15,334 nt of DNA from an uncultured Collinsella sp. (lineage in GTDB: Bacteria > Actinomycetota > Coriobacteriia > Coriobacteriales > Coriobacteriaceae), in NCBI GenBank assembly GCA_900757385.1, contig CAAENO010000216.1, positions 1-15,334 on the forward strand, in the 5' to 3' direction. Below the pieces are notes generated by a model. It saw nothing but the letters and a program-made list of their open reading frames with translations, made no database searches and was not told the origin of the DNA. The position numbers and the translations under genes are program-made. This document shows, in pieces, positions 1 through 6,073 of this stretch (its first letter is position 1; each line of letters opens with the position of its first letter).

Positions 1-1320
1 CAGCTCGTCAAGGACCTGTCCTCGACGCTGCACATTCGCGTCGACATGCGCCAGATCGGCGTGCGCGACGAGACCCGCCTGGTGGGCGGCTATGCCCAGT
101 GCGGACAGGAGCTCTGCTGCACGCGCTTTGGCGGACAGTTTGAGCCCGTCTCGATCCGCATGGCAAAAGAGCAGGACCTGCCGCTCAATTCCTCCAAGAT
201 CAGCGGCGTGTGTGGCCGCCTGATGTGCTGCCTGCGCTACGAGTTCGAGGCCTACAAGGACTTTAAGAGCCGCGCGCCCAAAAAGAAGACGCTCATCGAT
301 ACGCCGCTCGGCAAGGCGCGTATTCAGGAATATGACACGCCGCGCGAGCAGCTGGTGCTGCGCCTGGAGAACGGCAAGGTCTTTAAGGTCAACCTGGCCG
401 ATATGACCTGCTCGGAGGGCTGCAAGAAGAAGGCTGCCGAGCAGGGCTGCAATTGCCGCCCCGACTGCGTGACGCGCGATGTGCTCGAGCGCATCGAGTC
501 GCCCGAGATGCGCCTGGCGCTCATGGAACTCGATCGCGAGAACGGCGTCGACGTGGGCGATGGCCTGTCGAGTGCCGACCGTCTGGCCGGTACGTCGATG
601 CCCAAGCGCCGTCGTCGCGATGCTGAATCCGATGCCCGTGCCGGTCAGGGGCAGGGCGAGGGTCGTGGCCGCGGAAAGGGCCGTGGCAATGCCGCAACGC
701 CTGAGGCCGAGGAGGCCGCTGGCGGCCGTCGCCGCCGCAAGCGTGCGGGCTCTGCCGATGCCGGCGAGGCCGCAGCCGCCGGCAAGAACGGCGCTCGCGA
801 GCGCGAGGTTCAACAGCCCCAGCAGCAGAATCGCGGCGGTGGCATGAATCCCACGCGCCGTCGTCGCCGTCATCTGTCGAGCGAGGAGCGCGAGGACGCC
901 TTCCGCGCCGCAGCTGCTCGCGAGGCTGGTGCCGCTTCCAAGGGTGGTTCGGGCTCCGATGCGCCTGCCGACAAGGGTAGCAAGCAGCGCAACGATGACG
1001 AGCGCGCGCCGCGTCCGCGCCGTCGCCATTCCTCGGGCGCGCAACAGAAGCCCTCAGTGCCCTCCGTGGCCGATCAGGTCTCGGATGGCGAGGTCAAGGT
1101 CACGCGCCGTCGTCCCGGAGATGGCGGGGGGGCTGCTGCCAAGGCTTCGCGTGGCGCCGCTCGCGACGAGCGCGAGCCGCGCGAGGATCGCGGTGGCGAG
1201 GGCTCGGCCGACCAGGGTCAAAAGCGCCGTCGCCGTCGCCGTTCCCGCAAGCCGCGCCAGGATGGTGGCGAGGGCTCGACCCTGTCTTCGTCTGCACCAC
1301 AACCGCCCGCCGGCGAATAA
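1..1320 (+). CDS. ricT: RicT/YaaT-like PSP1-domain protein with long Arg-rich tail (5' truncated)
   Basis: The frame is open from base 1 and reads in phase into the ATG at 46, so the gene starts before the window; 439 codons are visible. The first part matches the PSP1 core: QIGVRDETRLVGG, then QCGQELCCTRF, FEPVSIRMAKEQ and ISGVCGRLMCCLRYE. The paired Cys motifs are the ones that in RicT bind Fe-S clusters within the RicA/RicF/RicT (Y-) complex, which in Bacillus affects RNase Y-dependent mRNA maturation and development. Further cysteines follow in CSEGCKKKAAEQGCNCRPDC. From about base 600 the protein changes to roughly 240 residues of Gly/Ala/Arg/Glu-rich, probably disordered sequence with runs of 3-6 arginines every 30-60 residues. 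That tail is far longer than in Bacillus RicT and suggests RNA binding, which is inference. The family call is solid; the role in this organism is inferred. Confidence 0.85.
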   Translation, partial: QLVKDLSSTLHIRVDMRQIGVRDETRLVGGYAQCGQELCCTRFGGQFEPVSIRMAKEQDLPLNSSKISGVCGRLMCCLRYEFEAYKDFKSRAPKKKTLIDTPLGKARIQEYDTPREQLVLRLENGKVFKVNLADMTCSEGCKKKAAEQGCNCRPDCVTRDVLERIESPEMRLALMELDRENGVDVGDGLSSADRLAGTSMPKRRRRDAESDARAGQGQGEGRGRGKGRGNAATPEAEEAAGGRRRRKRAGSADAGEAAAAGKNGAREREVQQPQQQNRGGGMNPTRRRRRHLSSEEREDAFRAAAAREAGAASKGGSGSDAPADKGSKQRNDDERAPRPRRRHSSGAQQKPSVPSVADQVSDGEVKVTRRRPGDGGGAAAKASRGAARDEREPREDRGGEGSADQGQKRRRRRRSRKPRQDGGEGSTLSSSAPQPPAGE

Positions 1321-1348
1321 CGCCCGCGAGCGGATTTAGCTCGCCTTG

Positions 1349-1371
1349 CCCCGAGCGCATCGGGGTATCAT
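1349..1371 (+). other. Short GC hairpin followed by a -10-like hexamer
   Basis: CCCCGA (1349-1354) and TCGGGG (1360-1365) form a 6-bp stem with a GCGCA loop about 30 bases after the ricT stop. No T-run follows, so it is a poor intrinsic terminator. TATCAT (1366-1371) directly after it resembles a -10 box and could start the comF transcript, but no good -35 hexamer is present at 16-18 bp upstream. Either reading is weak. Confidence 0.25.
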
Positions 1372-1383
1372 AGCGCTGAATCA

Positions 1384-1419
1384 ACAACCCTCCCTGCGAC
1401 CGAACGTAGGGAGGGTTGT
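1384..1419 (+). promoter_or_regulatory. Perfect 12-bp hairpin covering the comF ribosome binding site
   Basis: ACAACCCTCCCT (1384-1395) is the exact reverse complement of AGGGAGGGTTGT (1408-1419). A G-T wobble and two more pairs extend the stem, leaving a six-base loop (1399-1404). The right arm contains AGGGAGGG (1408-1415), the only good Shine-Dalgarno for the TTG start at 1423, so the folded RNA would hide it. It lacks a T-tract, so translational control fits better than termination. An RNA-level function is inferred. Confidence 0.5.
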
Positions 1420-1422
1420 GTC

Positions 1423-2229
1423 TTGAAGAGCCATCTGAACATATTGAGCCGTCTGCAGGGTGCCGGCGCCCTACCGTTTGCGGACGAATTGCTACCGTTT
1501 GCCGAGCGGGTGGCACGCGAGGCGCTCGAGGCATTGTCGCCAACACGATGTGCCGGCTGCGAGCGCGCCGGTGCGCTTATTTGCCAAGACTGCCTGGCTG
1601 CGCTCACGCTCATCGACCCACGTCATAGCTGCACCCGATGCGGCGCCCCGTTTGGGGATTTGCTGTGCACTGAATGTTCGGTCGAGGGCACGTCCTCGGC
1701 AATGTCGGAGGCGCTCGACCGCTGCCTGGCGTGCGCCGTCTACGCGCATCCGCTGCCGCGCATCATTAAAGCGTACAAGGATGCGGGCGAGCGACGTCTG
1801 GCTCCGTATCTGGCGGAGCTGCTTTACGACACCGCCCTGCATGCCCAGGTCGTAGCGCCCGAACGCTTAGGAGGTGTGCTGTCCGGTGCGGATGCGGTGG
1901 TGTTTGTGCCTGCGACGGCGGCAGCGTTTCGGCGGCGTGGTTTTGATCATATGGAGGCTATTGCGCGCCCATTTTGCGAGCTGTCGGGTGTTCCCCTGCT
2001 CGATGCTCTCGTCAAGTACGGGCATGGCGACCAGCGCGAACTCGGTCGTGAGGAGCGCCGCGAGCGTGCCCAAGGCATGTACGAGACGGTTGAGGACGTG
2101 CACGGCCGCCGCCTGCTGCTGATCGATGACGTTATCACCACGGGCGCGACGATGGCCACGGCTTCGGCGGAACTCAAGCGCGCCGGCGCTGCGGCAGTCG
2201 ATGGCCTCGCTATCGCACGTGTTTGGTAG
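1423..2229 (+). CDS. comF: ComF-family phosphoribosyltransferase-like protein
   Basis: The protein has 268 residues, the usual length for ComF/ComFC. The N-terminus carries a double zinc-ribbon-like set of cysteines: C43/C46, C54/C57, C70/C73 and C82/C85. The C-terminal half is a type I phosphoribosyltransferase domain with FRRRGFDHMEAIA near residues 169-181 and the PRPP-binding loop LLLIDDVITTGAT at 231-243, including the Asp-Asp pair. ComF proteins are needed for DNA uptake in competent bacteria and are widely kept in non-competent ones; the reaction is not settled. The start is TTG, chosen because AGGGAGGG lies seven bases upstream and the ComF-like N-terminus begins here. The gene stands alone between ricT and an unrelated hypothetical gene. 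Its SD lies in a hairpin (1384-1419), suggesting translational control together with a weak start codon. Confidence 0.9.
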   Translation: MKSHLNILSRLQGAGALPFADELLPFAERVAREALEALSPTRCAGCERAGALICQDCLAALTLIDPRHSCTRCGAPFGDLLCTECSVEGTSSAMSEALDRCLACAVYAHPLPRIIKAYKDAGERRLAPYLAELLYDTALHAQVVAPERLGGVLSGADAVVFVPATAAAFRRRGFDHMEAIARPFCELSGVPLLDALVKYGHGDQRELGREERRERAQGMYETVEDVHGRRLLLIDDVITTGATMATASAELKRAGAAAVDGLAIARVW

Positions 2230-2239
2230 GGGTGGTTTT

Positions 2240-3349
2240 GTGGCAGTGAAGATTGAGCGGCGCAACGAGCCGACAGGCGAACAGCTAGCGGCTTCCGTAA
2301 TCCTAACAGGTGCCTCGGCGCTTCGCATGATGCGCGCCGAGCGCCGGCAGATGGGCTATATCAGCTGGAAGGACCTTAATCCCGATGAAGAGCGCCGTGT
2401 GCTGCGCACGTCGTCGCCCTCGACCGAGGATATCTATCTTCCTGACTTGGTGCGAATTGGAGCCAAAAGTGGCGAGGTGCAGGAAGATCTGTGCTTGTTG
2501 GTGGGATCTGCGGCGCAGCGCCGCCGCATGCCTGGCGTAGGCTGGTCCGTGTGTTCCGGGTTGCCCGCCGGCTCGATTCTAGAGGTGGAACCGGGGGTGT
2601 ACAGCCTATCTCCCGAGGCCCTTTGTGTTGCCGTTGCGCGTGAGGTCGGCTGCATCCAGGCGTTTGCCCTGGCCCAGGAGCTGTGCTCTAAGATTTCACT
2701 GAGCGACCGCGGGAAGTATCTGCCTCCCTACACCTCGCCTGTTACGAATAAACTTACAAAGGACAAGGACCAGCCAGCAGACGTGGGCTACTTTGAAGTC
2801 GAGCCGGTGCTGATGCCCGATCGTCTGGCAGATTACCTTGCGGCATGCAAGGGGAATGTGGCCAAACAGCTGCTGCGTCTGTGTCCCTATCTTTCGGAAA
2901 ACCTGCTCTCGCCCATGGAGTGCATCATGCTCGCCCTGTTTTCGCTTCCGTTTTCCTATGGCGGGTTTGCCTGCGGACCTTTTAAGACCGACTACAAGAT
3001 CGAGTTCGATGACCGTGCGCAGGCAATCTCGGGGATGCCCCATGCAGTTTGCGATGCATATCAGGAGACAGCCCGGTTTGATCTGGAATACAACGGTGAG
3101 CTGGGCCATTCCTCTCGGAGGGGACGTATCCATGATGAAAAGCGCAACACGGGCTTGATTACTATGGGAATCGAGGTCGCGACGGTCAACAACGAAATGC
3201 TCTGTGACATGGAAGCGGTGGAAGCGCTCGCATGGCGCGTGCACCAGCGTATGCGAAAGCGGTACCGGAATCGTGTCGATGCCCGCAGGAAGAAGCAAGA
3301 GGCGTTGCTTAACACGCTGCGGGCGTGTTTTGGGCTTAAGCCGGTCTAA
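2240..3349 (+). CDS. Hypothetical protein, AbiEi/DUF559-like nuclease-fold family of Coriobacteriia
   Basis: The protein has 369 residues from a GTG start preceded by AGGGGTGG (2228-2235). The frame stays open back to an ATG at 2126, but that extension overlaps comF by about 100 bases and is an Arg/Ser-rich shadow. I recognise only a broad family. A middle segment (SPEALCVAVAREVGCIQAFA, then SPMECIMLALFSLPFSYGGF) resembles a group of proteins often found in several copies in Coriobacteriia. The C-terminus has D281, E283-Y-N-G, H290, then D299-x-K-R and GIEV..V....L.D. This pattern resembles the DUF559/Vsr-like PD-(D/E)XK fold, so a nuclease or nuclease-derived protein is possible. It has no signal peptide or membrane segment. 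Base use looks less G/C-biased by eye than neighbours, hinting at accessory origin. Function is unknown. Confidence 0.7.
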   Translation: MAVKIERRNEPTGEQLAASVILTGASALRMMRAERRQMGYISWKDLNPDEERRVLRTSSPSTEDIYLPDLVRIGAKSGEVQEDLCLLVGSAAQRRRMPGVGWSVCSGLPAGSILEVEPGVYSLSPEALCVAVAREVGCIQAFALAQELCSKISLSDRGKYLPPYTSPVTNKLTKDKDQPADVGYFEVEPVLMPDRLADYLAACKGNVAKQLLRLCPYLSENLLSPMECIMLALFSLPFSYGGFACGPFKTDYKIEFDDRAQAISGMPHAVCDAYQETARFDLEYNGELGHSSRRGRIHDEKRNTGLITMGIEVATVNNEMLCDMEAVEALAWRVHQRMRKRYRNRVDARRKKQEALLNTLRACFGLKPV

Positions 3350-3383
3350 TTCACGTCGAAAATAGGGGGTTAATCATATGCCC

Positions 3384-3600
3384 TGGCCAAAATATGGCAA
3401 ATATGAGTACTGTCACTAAATCAGTAACAGCAAAATCAAGGAATTTAGGACTCGGAGGCGTCATAAAGTAAGAAGATAATAAACAAATGTAGAATAACTA
3501 AGCATCAGGTTGGCGACACTGAGCGCAAAATCTGTCCGAGAGGCTAAAACTGCCTGTTACTAAATTGGTGACAGTACTCATATTTGCCATTTTTTGGCCA
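3384..3600. repeat. 217-bp near-palindromic inverted-repeat element (MITE-like candidate)
   Basis: The left arm 3384-3430 and right arm 3554-3600 are 47 bases each and are reverse complements at 43 of 47 positions, both ending in TGGCCA at the outer edge. Pairing resumes further in with TTTAG (3444-3448)/CTAAA (3544-3548) and CTCGGA (3451-3456)/TCCGAG (3535-3540), so nearly the whole unit is a palindrome. Each arm also holds its own dyad, CTGTYACT..AGTRACAG-like. The interior is AT-rich with no ORF. No target-site duplication is obvious. A non-autonomous mobile element fits, but a large regulatory hairpin is also possible. Confidence 0.6.
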
Positions 3601-3602
3601 CA

Positions 3603-3649
3603 GCACCCTAGGAAGGGTGCCCCGGAGCTCCCCATAGGGGAGCTCCGGG
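3603..3649. terminator. Two stacked GC hairpins without a T-run (possible terminator)
   Basis: GCACCC (3603-3608) pairs with GGGTGC (3615-3620). Next to it CCCGGAGCTCCCC (3621-3633) pairs perfectly with GGGGAGCTCCGGG (3637-3649) across a three-base loop. The second stem resembles the true terminator at 5159-5192 in composition, but the bases after it (CTTCAC) are not a T-tract. It may end transcription from the gene at 2240 or insulate the promoter at 3722. Confidence 0.4.
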
Positions 3650-3721
3650 CTTCACAGGGGCACGAATAGCCCACTCCGACCTGCGAAATCTGTACTCGCG
3701 ATGCGAATGACGCCCCTAACC

Positions 3722-3750
3722 TTAAACTTTAGCTTGAACTTAGCTATAAT
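3722..3750 (+). promoter_or_regulatory. Near-consensus sigma-70 promoter
   Basis: TTAAAC (3722-3727), a 17-bp spacer and TATAAT (3745-3750) make the best promoter match in the window. Expected transcription start is near 3757. It lies downstream of the in-frame ATG at 3701, which argues against translation from that codon. The promoter feeds a 325-base leader before the lipoprotein start, or an independent RNA. Confidence 0.75.
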
Positions 3751-3756
3751 GCGCTA

Positions 3757-3960
3757 CGTTCCTACCAGGCTGTGGTTGCGGACGGACGAAATGCCCGTCC
3801 TAGTCCAAGACAGACGCGGTCAAAGGGATCCACGTAAGCGACCGCGTGCGCGCGGCGCGATCATGGCGCGTCCTAGATGTAAGCCGCACCGTCCGTTCTA
3901 CTTTCTTTGGGGCAATACCGCCTCGCGGGCGAGCGGGCCAGTCGTGAAGGTGGCTGCGGC
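3757..3960 (+). ncRNA. Candidate structured RNA (possibly raiA RNA); 3' end uncertain
   Basis: A strong promoter drives this stretch, which has no ribosome binding site-led gene and is rich in helices. ACGCGGTC (3814-3821) pairs with GACCGCGT (3840-3847). GGACGG (3780-3785) can pair either with CCGTCC at 3795-3800 or with CCGTCC at 3889-3894, so two folds compete. CTCGC/GCGAG lies near 3922. More helices follow up to 4016: ACCCC 3974/GGGGT 3992 and ACCAG 4002/CTGGT 4012. From memory of published motif surveys, the raiA RNA motif occurs in Firmicutes and Actinobacteria near comFC and raiA/hpf. Here the element lies between comF (ends 2229) and hpf (starts 5410), so raiA RNA is a reasonable guess, untested by a covariance model. 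It could instead be a long 5' leader of the lipoprotein gene. Confidence 0.4.
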
Positions 3961-4081
3961 CTCCCGAGCAAACACCCCGGTGCGCAAGTGTGGGGTCAAA
4001 TACCAGGTCAGCTGGTGGGAACAATCTGATATTCCGCGCATCGCACGGATCGTATACGACACAGAAGGCAGGGTAGTGGAC

Positions 4082-5092
4082 ATGGTGAGGGGCAGCTTGA
4101 TGCACGCGGCTCGGTTAGGTGCTGGGACCGCAGCGGTCATCGCCGTTTTGGGTCTGAGCGGATGCGCGTTCAACCCGCTGTCTACGTTCACGACTCCCAC
4201 GATCGACCAGATCGAGTACGAGACCGTCACGCCCACGGTGTCGGATGATGCCCTGTTCACCCCCGGTACCCTGACGGTCGCCCTCGATACTTCCGATGCG
4301 CCGCAGGCCATGCAGGGCACCGACGGCGAGCTCACGGGGTATGCGGTCGACGCTGCCCGCGCCCTTGCAAGCCGTATGGGCCTTAAAGTTGCCTTCGTCG
4401 ATGCGTCTTCTGCTGATTCCGTGCTTGGCGACAAAAAGGCCGACATCTTCATTGGCGATATCAATTCCACGGATGATGACATCAGCACGCTTGGTACTTG
4501 CCTGTACGACGCTGCGGCAGTATTCGGAAAGACGAGCGACGGCGAGTCGCTGAGCGTTTCCACCGAAACGCTTAACACCGCTACCCTGGGCGTTCAGACC
4601 TCCTCGGCCTCGCAGGAAGCGCTCGCCAAGCAGAGCATCACGGCCAACCAAAAGACCTTCTCCAACATCAACGAGTGCTTTGAGGCACTCGAGTCCGGCG
4701 AGGTCGACTACGTGATCTGCGACTCCACGGCCGGCGGCTACCTTGCGCGCCTGATGAGCCAGGTCTCTTACGTCGGCACGCTCGAGACGCCCTCGACGCT
4801 CGGCGTCGCGGGCCTCGCGGCCAACGACGAGCTATGCCGTGCCGTGAGCGATGCCCTCGACGGTATCACGGTCGATGGCACGCTCGAGGCGGTCCACTCC
4901 GTCTGGTACGGCACGATGCCCTATGACCTCACCACCAAGACGGTCTCGGGCGCCGACGTGCAGCCGACCGACACCGGATCCAGCGAGTCCGCATCCTCCG
5001 ATTCGAGCAGCGATGGTGCATCCTCCGAGGATAAATCGTCCAGCCAGGAGGGCACTATCACCGACGACGACATTAACAAGCTCAATAGCTAG
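4082..5092 (+). CDS. Solute-binding-like (SBP_bac_3-type) lipoprotein
   Basis: The 336-residue protein begins with a short basic segment, a hydrophobic stretch and the lipobox LSGC (Cys28), so it should be lipid-anchored outside the membrane. The body resembles family 3 amino-acid-type solute-binding proteins: LTVALDTSDAPQAM, DGELTGYAVDAARALASRMG, KADIFIGDINSTDDD, LGVQTSSASQEAL and a late EVDYVICDSTAGGYL. A Ser/Asp/Glu-rich tail of about 50 residues ends the protein, which is unusual for a transporter component. No ABC permease or ATPase is adjacent, so it may be an orphan binding protein or a sensor. Start: ATG 4082 has AAGGCAGGG eight bases upstream; ATG 4100, preceded by AGGGG at seven bases, is equally possible and keeps the signal. 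The frame is open to 3701, but that part overlaps the promoter and RNA candidate. A terminator follows at 5159. Confidence 0.75.
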   Translation: MVRGSLMHAARLGAGTAAVIAVLGLSGCAFNPLSTFTTPTIDQIEYETVTPTVSDDALFTPGTLTVALDTSDAPQAMQGTDGELTGYAVDAARALASRMGLKVAFVDASSADSVLGDKKADIFIGDINSTDDDISTLGTCLYDAAAVFGKTSDGESLSVSTETLNTATLGVQTSSASQEALAKQSITANQKTFSNINECFEALESGEVDYVICDSTAGGYLARLMSQVSYVGTLETPSTLGVAGLAANDELCRAVSDALDGITVDGTLEAVHSVWYGTMPYDLTTKTVSGADVQPTDTGSSESASSDSSSDGASSEDKSSSQEGTITDDDINKLNS

Positions 5093-5106
5093 TTATTGCT
5101 AGGGGT

Positions 5107-5135
5107 GGCGTCTCCTATGCGCTAGGAGGGACGCC
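5107..5135 (+). other. Hairpin just after the lipoprotein gene
   Basis: GGCGTC (5107-5112) with TCCTA (5113-5117) pairs with TAGGA (5123-5127) and GACGCC (5130-5135), leaving a two-base bulge and a five-base loop. TCTTC follows, too poor in T for a strong terminator. It probably acts as a 3' stability element or auxiliary terminator ahead of the clear one at 5159. Confidence 0.45.
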
Positions 5136-5158
5136 TCTTCACGGTTTCAACACGCATC

Positions 5159-5192
5159 GCCGGGCTCTCCCAACAGGGGAGCCCGGCTTTTT
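5159..5192 (+). terminator. Intrinsic terminator of the lipoprotein transcript
   Basis: GCCGGGCT (5159-5166) pairs perfectly with AGCCCGGC (5180-5187), with further C/G pairs inside the loop, and TTTTT (5188-5192) follows directly. Confidence 0.85.
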
Positions 5193-5264
5193 CGTTTCCA
5201 TAAAACCAGCAGGTCAAAGACATTTTTTAGGTGCAAAACCAAAGTCGCCGTCGCTCTTCCATAG

Positions 5265-5288
5265 CGCACTTTGCCACAGAAAAGTGCG
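5265..5288 (+). promoter_or_regulatory. Hairpin in the long region upstream of hpf
   Basis: CGCACTTT (5265-5272) is the exact complement of AAAGTGCG (5281-5288), with an eight-base loop. It lies in the 217-base region between the terminator at 5192 and the hpf start at 5410, where I see no gene and no promoter good enough to call. HPF genes are usually growth-phase regulated; whether this hairpin takes part is unknown. Confidence 0.35.
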
Positions 5289-5409
5289 AGACTTCGGTAT
5301 GCGGTATCAAGCAGTCGTTATTCGGGTCTTTAGGAATCCGCGTGATTAAATGCACGGCAATGGGTACATAGCCAGTACAGTAAGTCCCCGAGGCAGATTG
5401 GAGCCACGT

Positions 5410-5994
5410 ATGGATATCAAGGTTTCTGGACGCAAGACGACGGTAACCGATGCTCTGCGTGCGCATGTGGATGAGAAGATCGGCGAGGCGCTCAAGGTTT
5501 TCGATATCGAGCCCATGACGGTCGACGTTGTACTTCGTTATGAGAAGAACCCCTCGAACCCCAACCCGGCAATCGTCGAGGTTACGGTTCGTGCCCGCGG
5601 TTCGGTAATTCGCGTTGCCGAGCACGGTGCAGATATGTACGCCGCCATCGACCTCTCTGCCGATAAGGTCACCCGCCAGCTGCGTAAGTTCAAGACCAAG
5701 GTCGTGGACAACCGCCAGGGCGGTGCCAGCGCAGCGGATGTCGTACCGGTCGAGCGCGTCGAGGATCTGGCCGACCTGCTGCTGCCCGAGGAGGAGGACG
5801 ACCTGCTCGTCCGCGAGAAGGTTATCGACGTCACCCCGATGACTGAGGAGCAGGCGCTGGTGCAGACCGATCTGCTCGGTCACGACTTCTACGTGTTCGA
5901 GAACGCGACGACCGGTCTCATCAATGTGGTGTATCACCGTAAGAATGGTGGATATGGCATCATCAAGCCCCGCATCGAAACACTTGACGAGTAA
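5410..5994 (+). CDS. hpf: Long-form ribosome hibernation promoting factor (HPF/RaiA family)
   Basis: The 194-residue protein has both HPF-long parts. The N-terminal S30AE domain (about 1-97) shows MDIKVSGRKTTVTDALRAHV, VDVVLRYEKN and MYAAIDLSADKVTRQLRKFK. After a linker comes the C-terminal dimerisation domain (about 133-190) with KVIDVTPMTEEQALVQTDLL, GHDFYVFENATTGLINVVYH and a final GYGIIKPRI. Long HPF binds the 30S subunit and joins two 70S ribosomes into inactive 100S dimers in stationary phase or stress. The start is ATG 5410, with GGAG at 5400-5403 and the canonical MDIKVSG N-terminus. An in-frame ATG at 5350 would add 20 residues unlike the family. The gene has its own terminator (6024-6055), so it seems monocistronic. 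Position downstream of comF and the RNA candidate matches the known raiA RNA neighbourhood. Confidence 0.95.
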   Translation: MDIKVSGRKTTVTDALRAHVDEKIGEALKVFDIEPMTVDVVLRYEKNPSNPNPAIVEVTVRARGSVIRVAEHGADMYAAIDLSADKVTRQLRKFKTKVVDNRQGGASAADVVPVERVEDLADLLLPEEEDDLLVREKVIDVTPMTEEQALVQTDLLGHDFYVFENATTGLINVVYHRKNGGYGIIKPRIETLDE

Positions 5995-5998
5995 AATA

Positions 5999-6020
5999 CG
6001 TTAACTTGCATGAGTTAACG
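5999..6020 (+). other. Perfect dyad right after the hpf stop
   Basis: CGTTAACT (5999-6006) and AGTTAACG (6013-6020) are perfect 8-base arms around TGCATG. The dyad lies four bases after the hpf stop and just before the terminator stem, so it may protect the mRNA 3' end or be a DNA-binding site. Confidence 0.4.
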
Positions 6021-6023
6021 GTT

Positions 6024-6055
6024 GGCGGCCATCCCATGCGGGTGGCCGCCTTTTT
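6024..6055 (+). terminator. Intrinsic terminator of hpf
   Basis: GGCGGCCA (6024-6031) pairs with TGGCCGCC (6043-6050). Inside, CCC pairs with GGG, and TTTTT (6051-6055) follows. It ends only four bases before the RBS of the next gene, so the degV transcript may be partly read-through. Confidence 0.85.
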
Positions 6056-6073
6056 ACGTAAGGAGTCGCTTTG

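Noticed and set aside
2126..2239. ATG 2126 start of the hypothetical nuclease-like gene
   Set aside because: It overlaps comF by about 100 bases in another frame. GTG 2240 has AGGGGTGG just upstream.
3603..3649. Stacked hairpins as an attachment site or rolling-circle origin
   Set aside because: No integrase, Rep gene or direct-repeat flanks are present. A terminator-like or insulating role is simpler.
4001..4011. TACCAGGTCAG resembling the SRP RNA tip sequence
   Set aside because: The following conserved part of SRP RNA (GGAAGGAAGCAGCC-like) is missing; the match forms a small local hairpin only.
3701..4081. N-terminal extension of the lipoprotein from ATG 3701
   Set aside because: It would start before the TATAAT box, put 127 odd residues in front of a proper lipoprotein signal peptide, and lacks an RBS. 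Openness is expected in GC-rich DNA.
5227..5937. 236-codon minus-strand frame opposite hpf
   Set aside because: It covers hpf on the other strand and shows no family motif. HPF is unambiguous.
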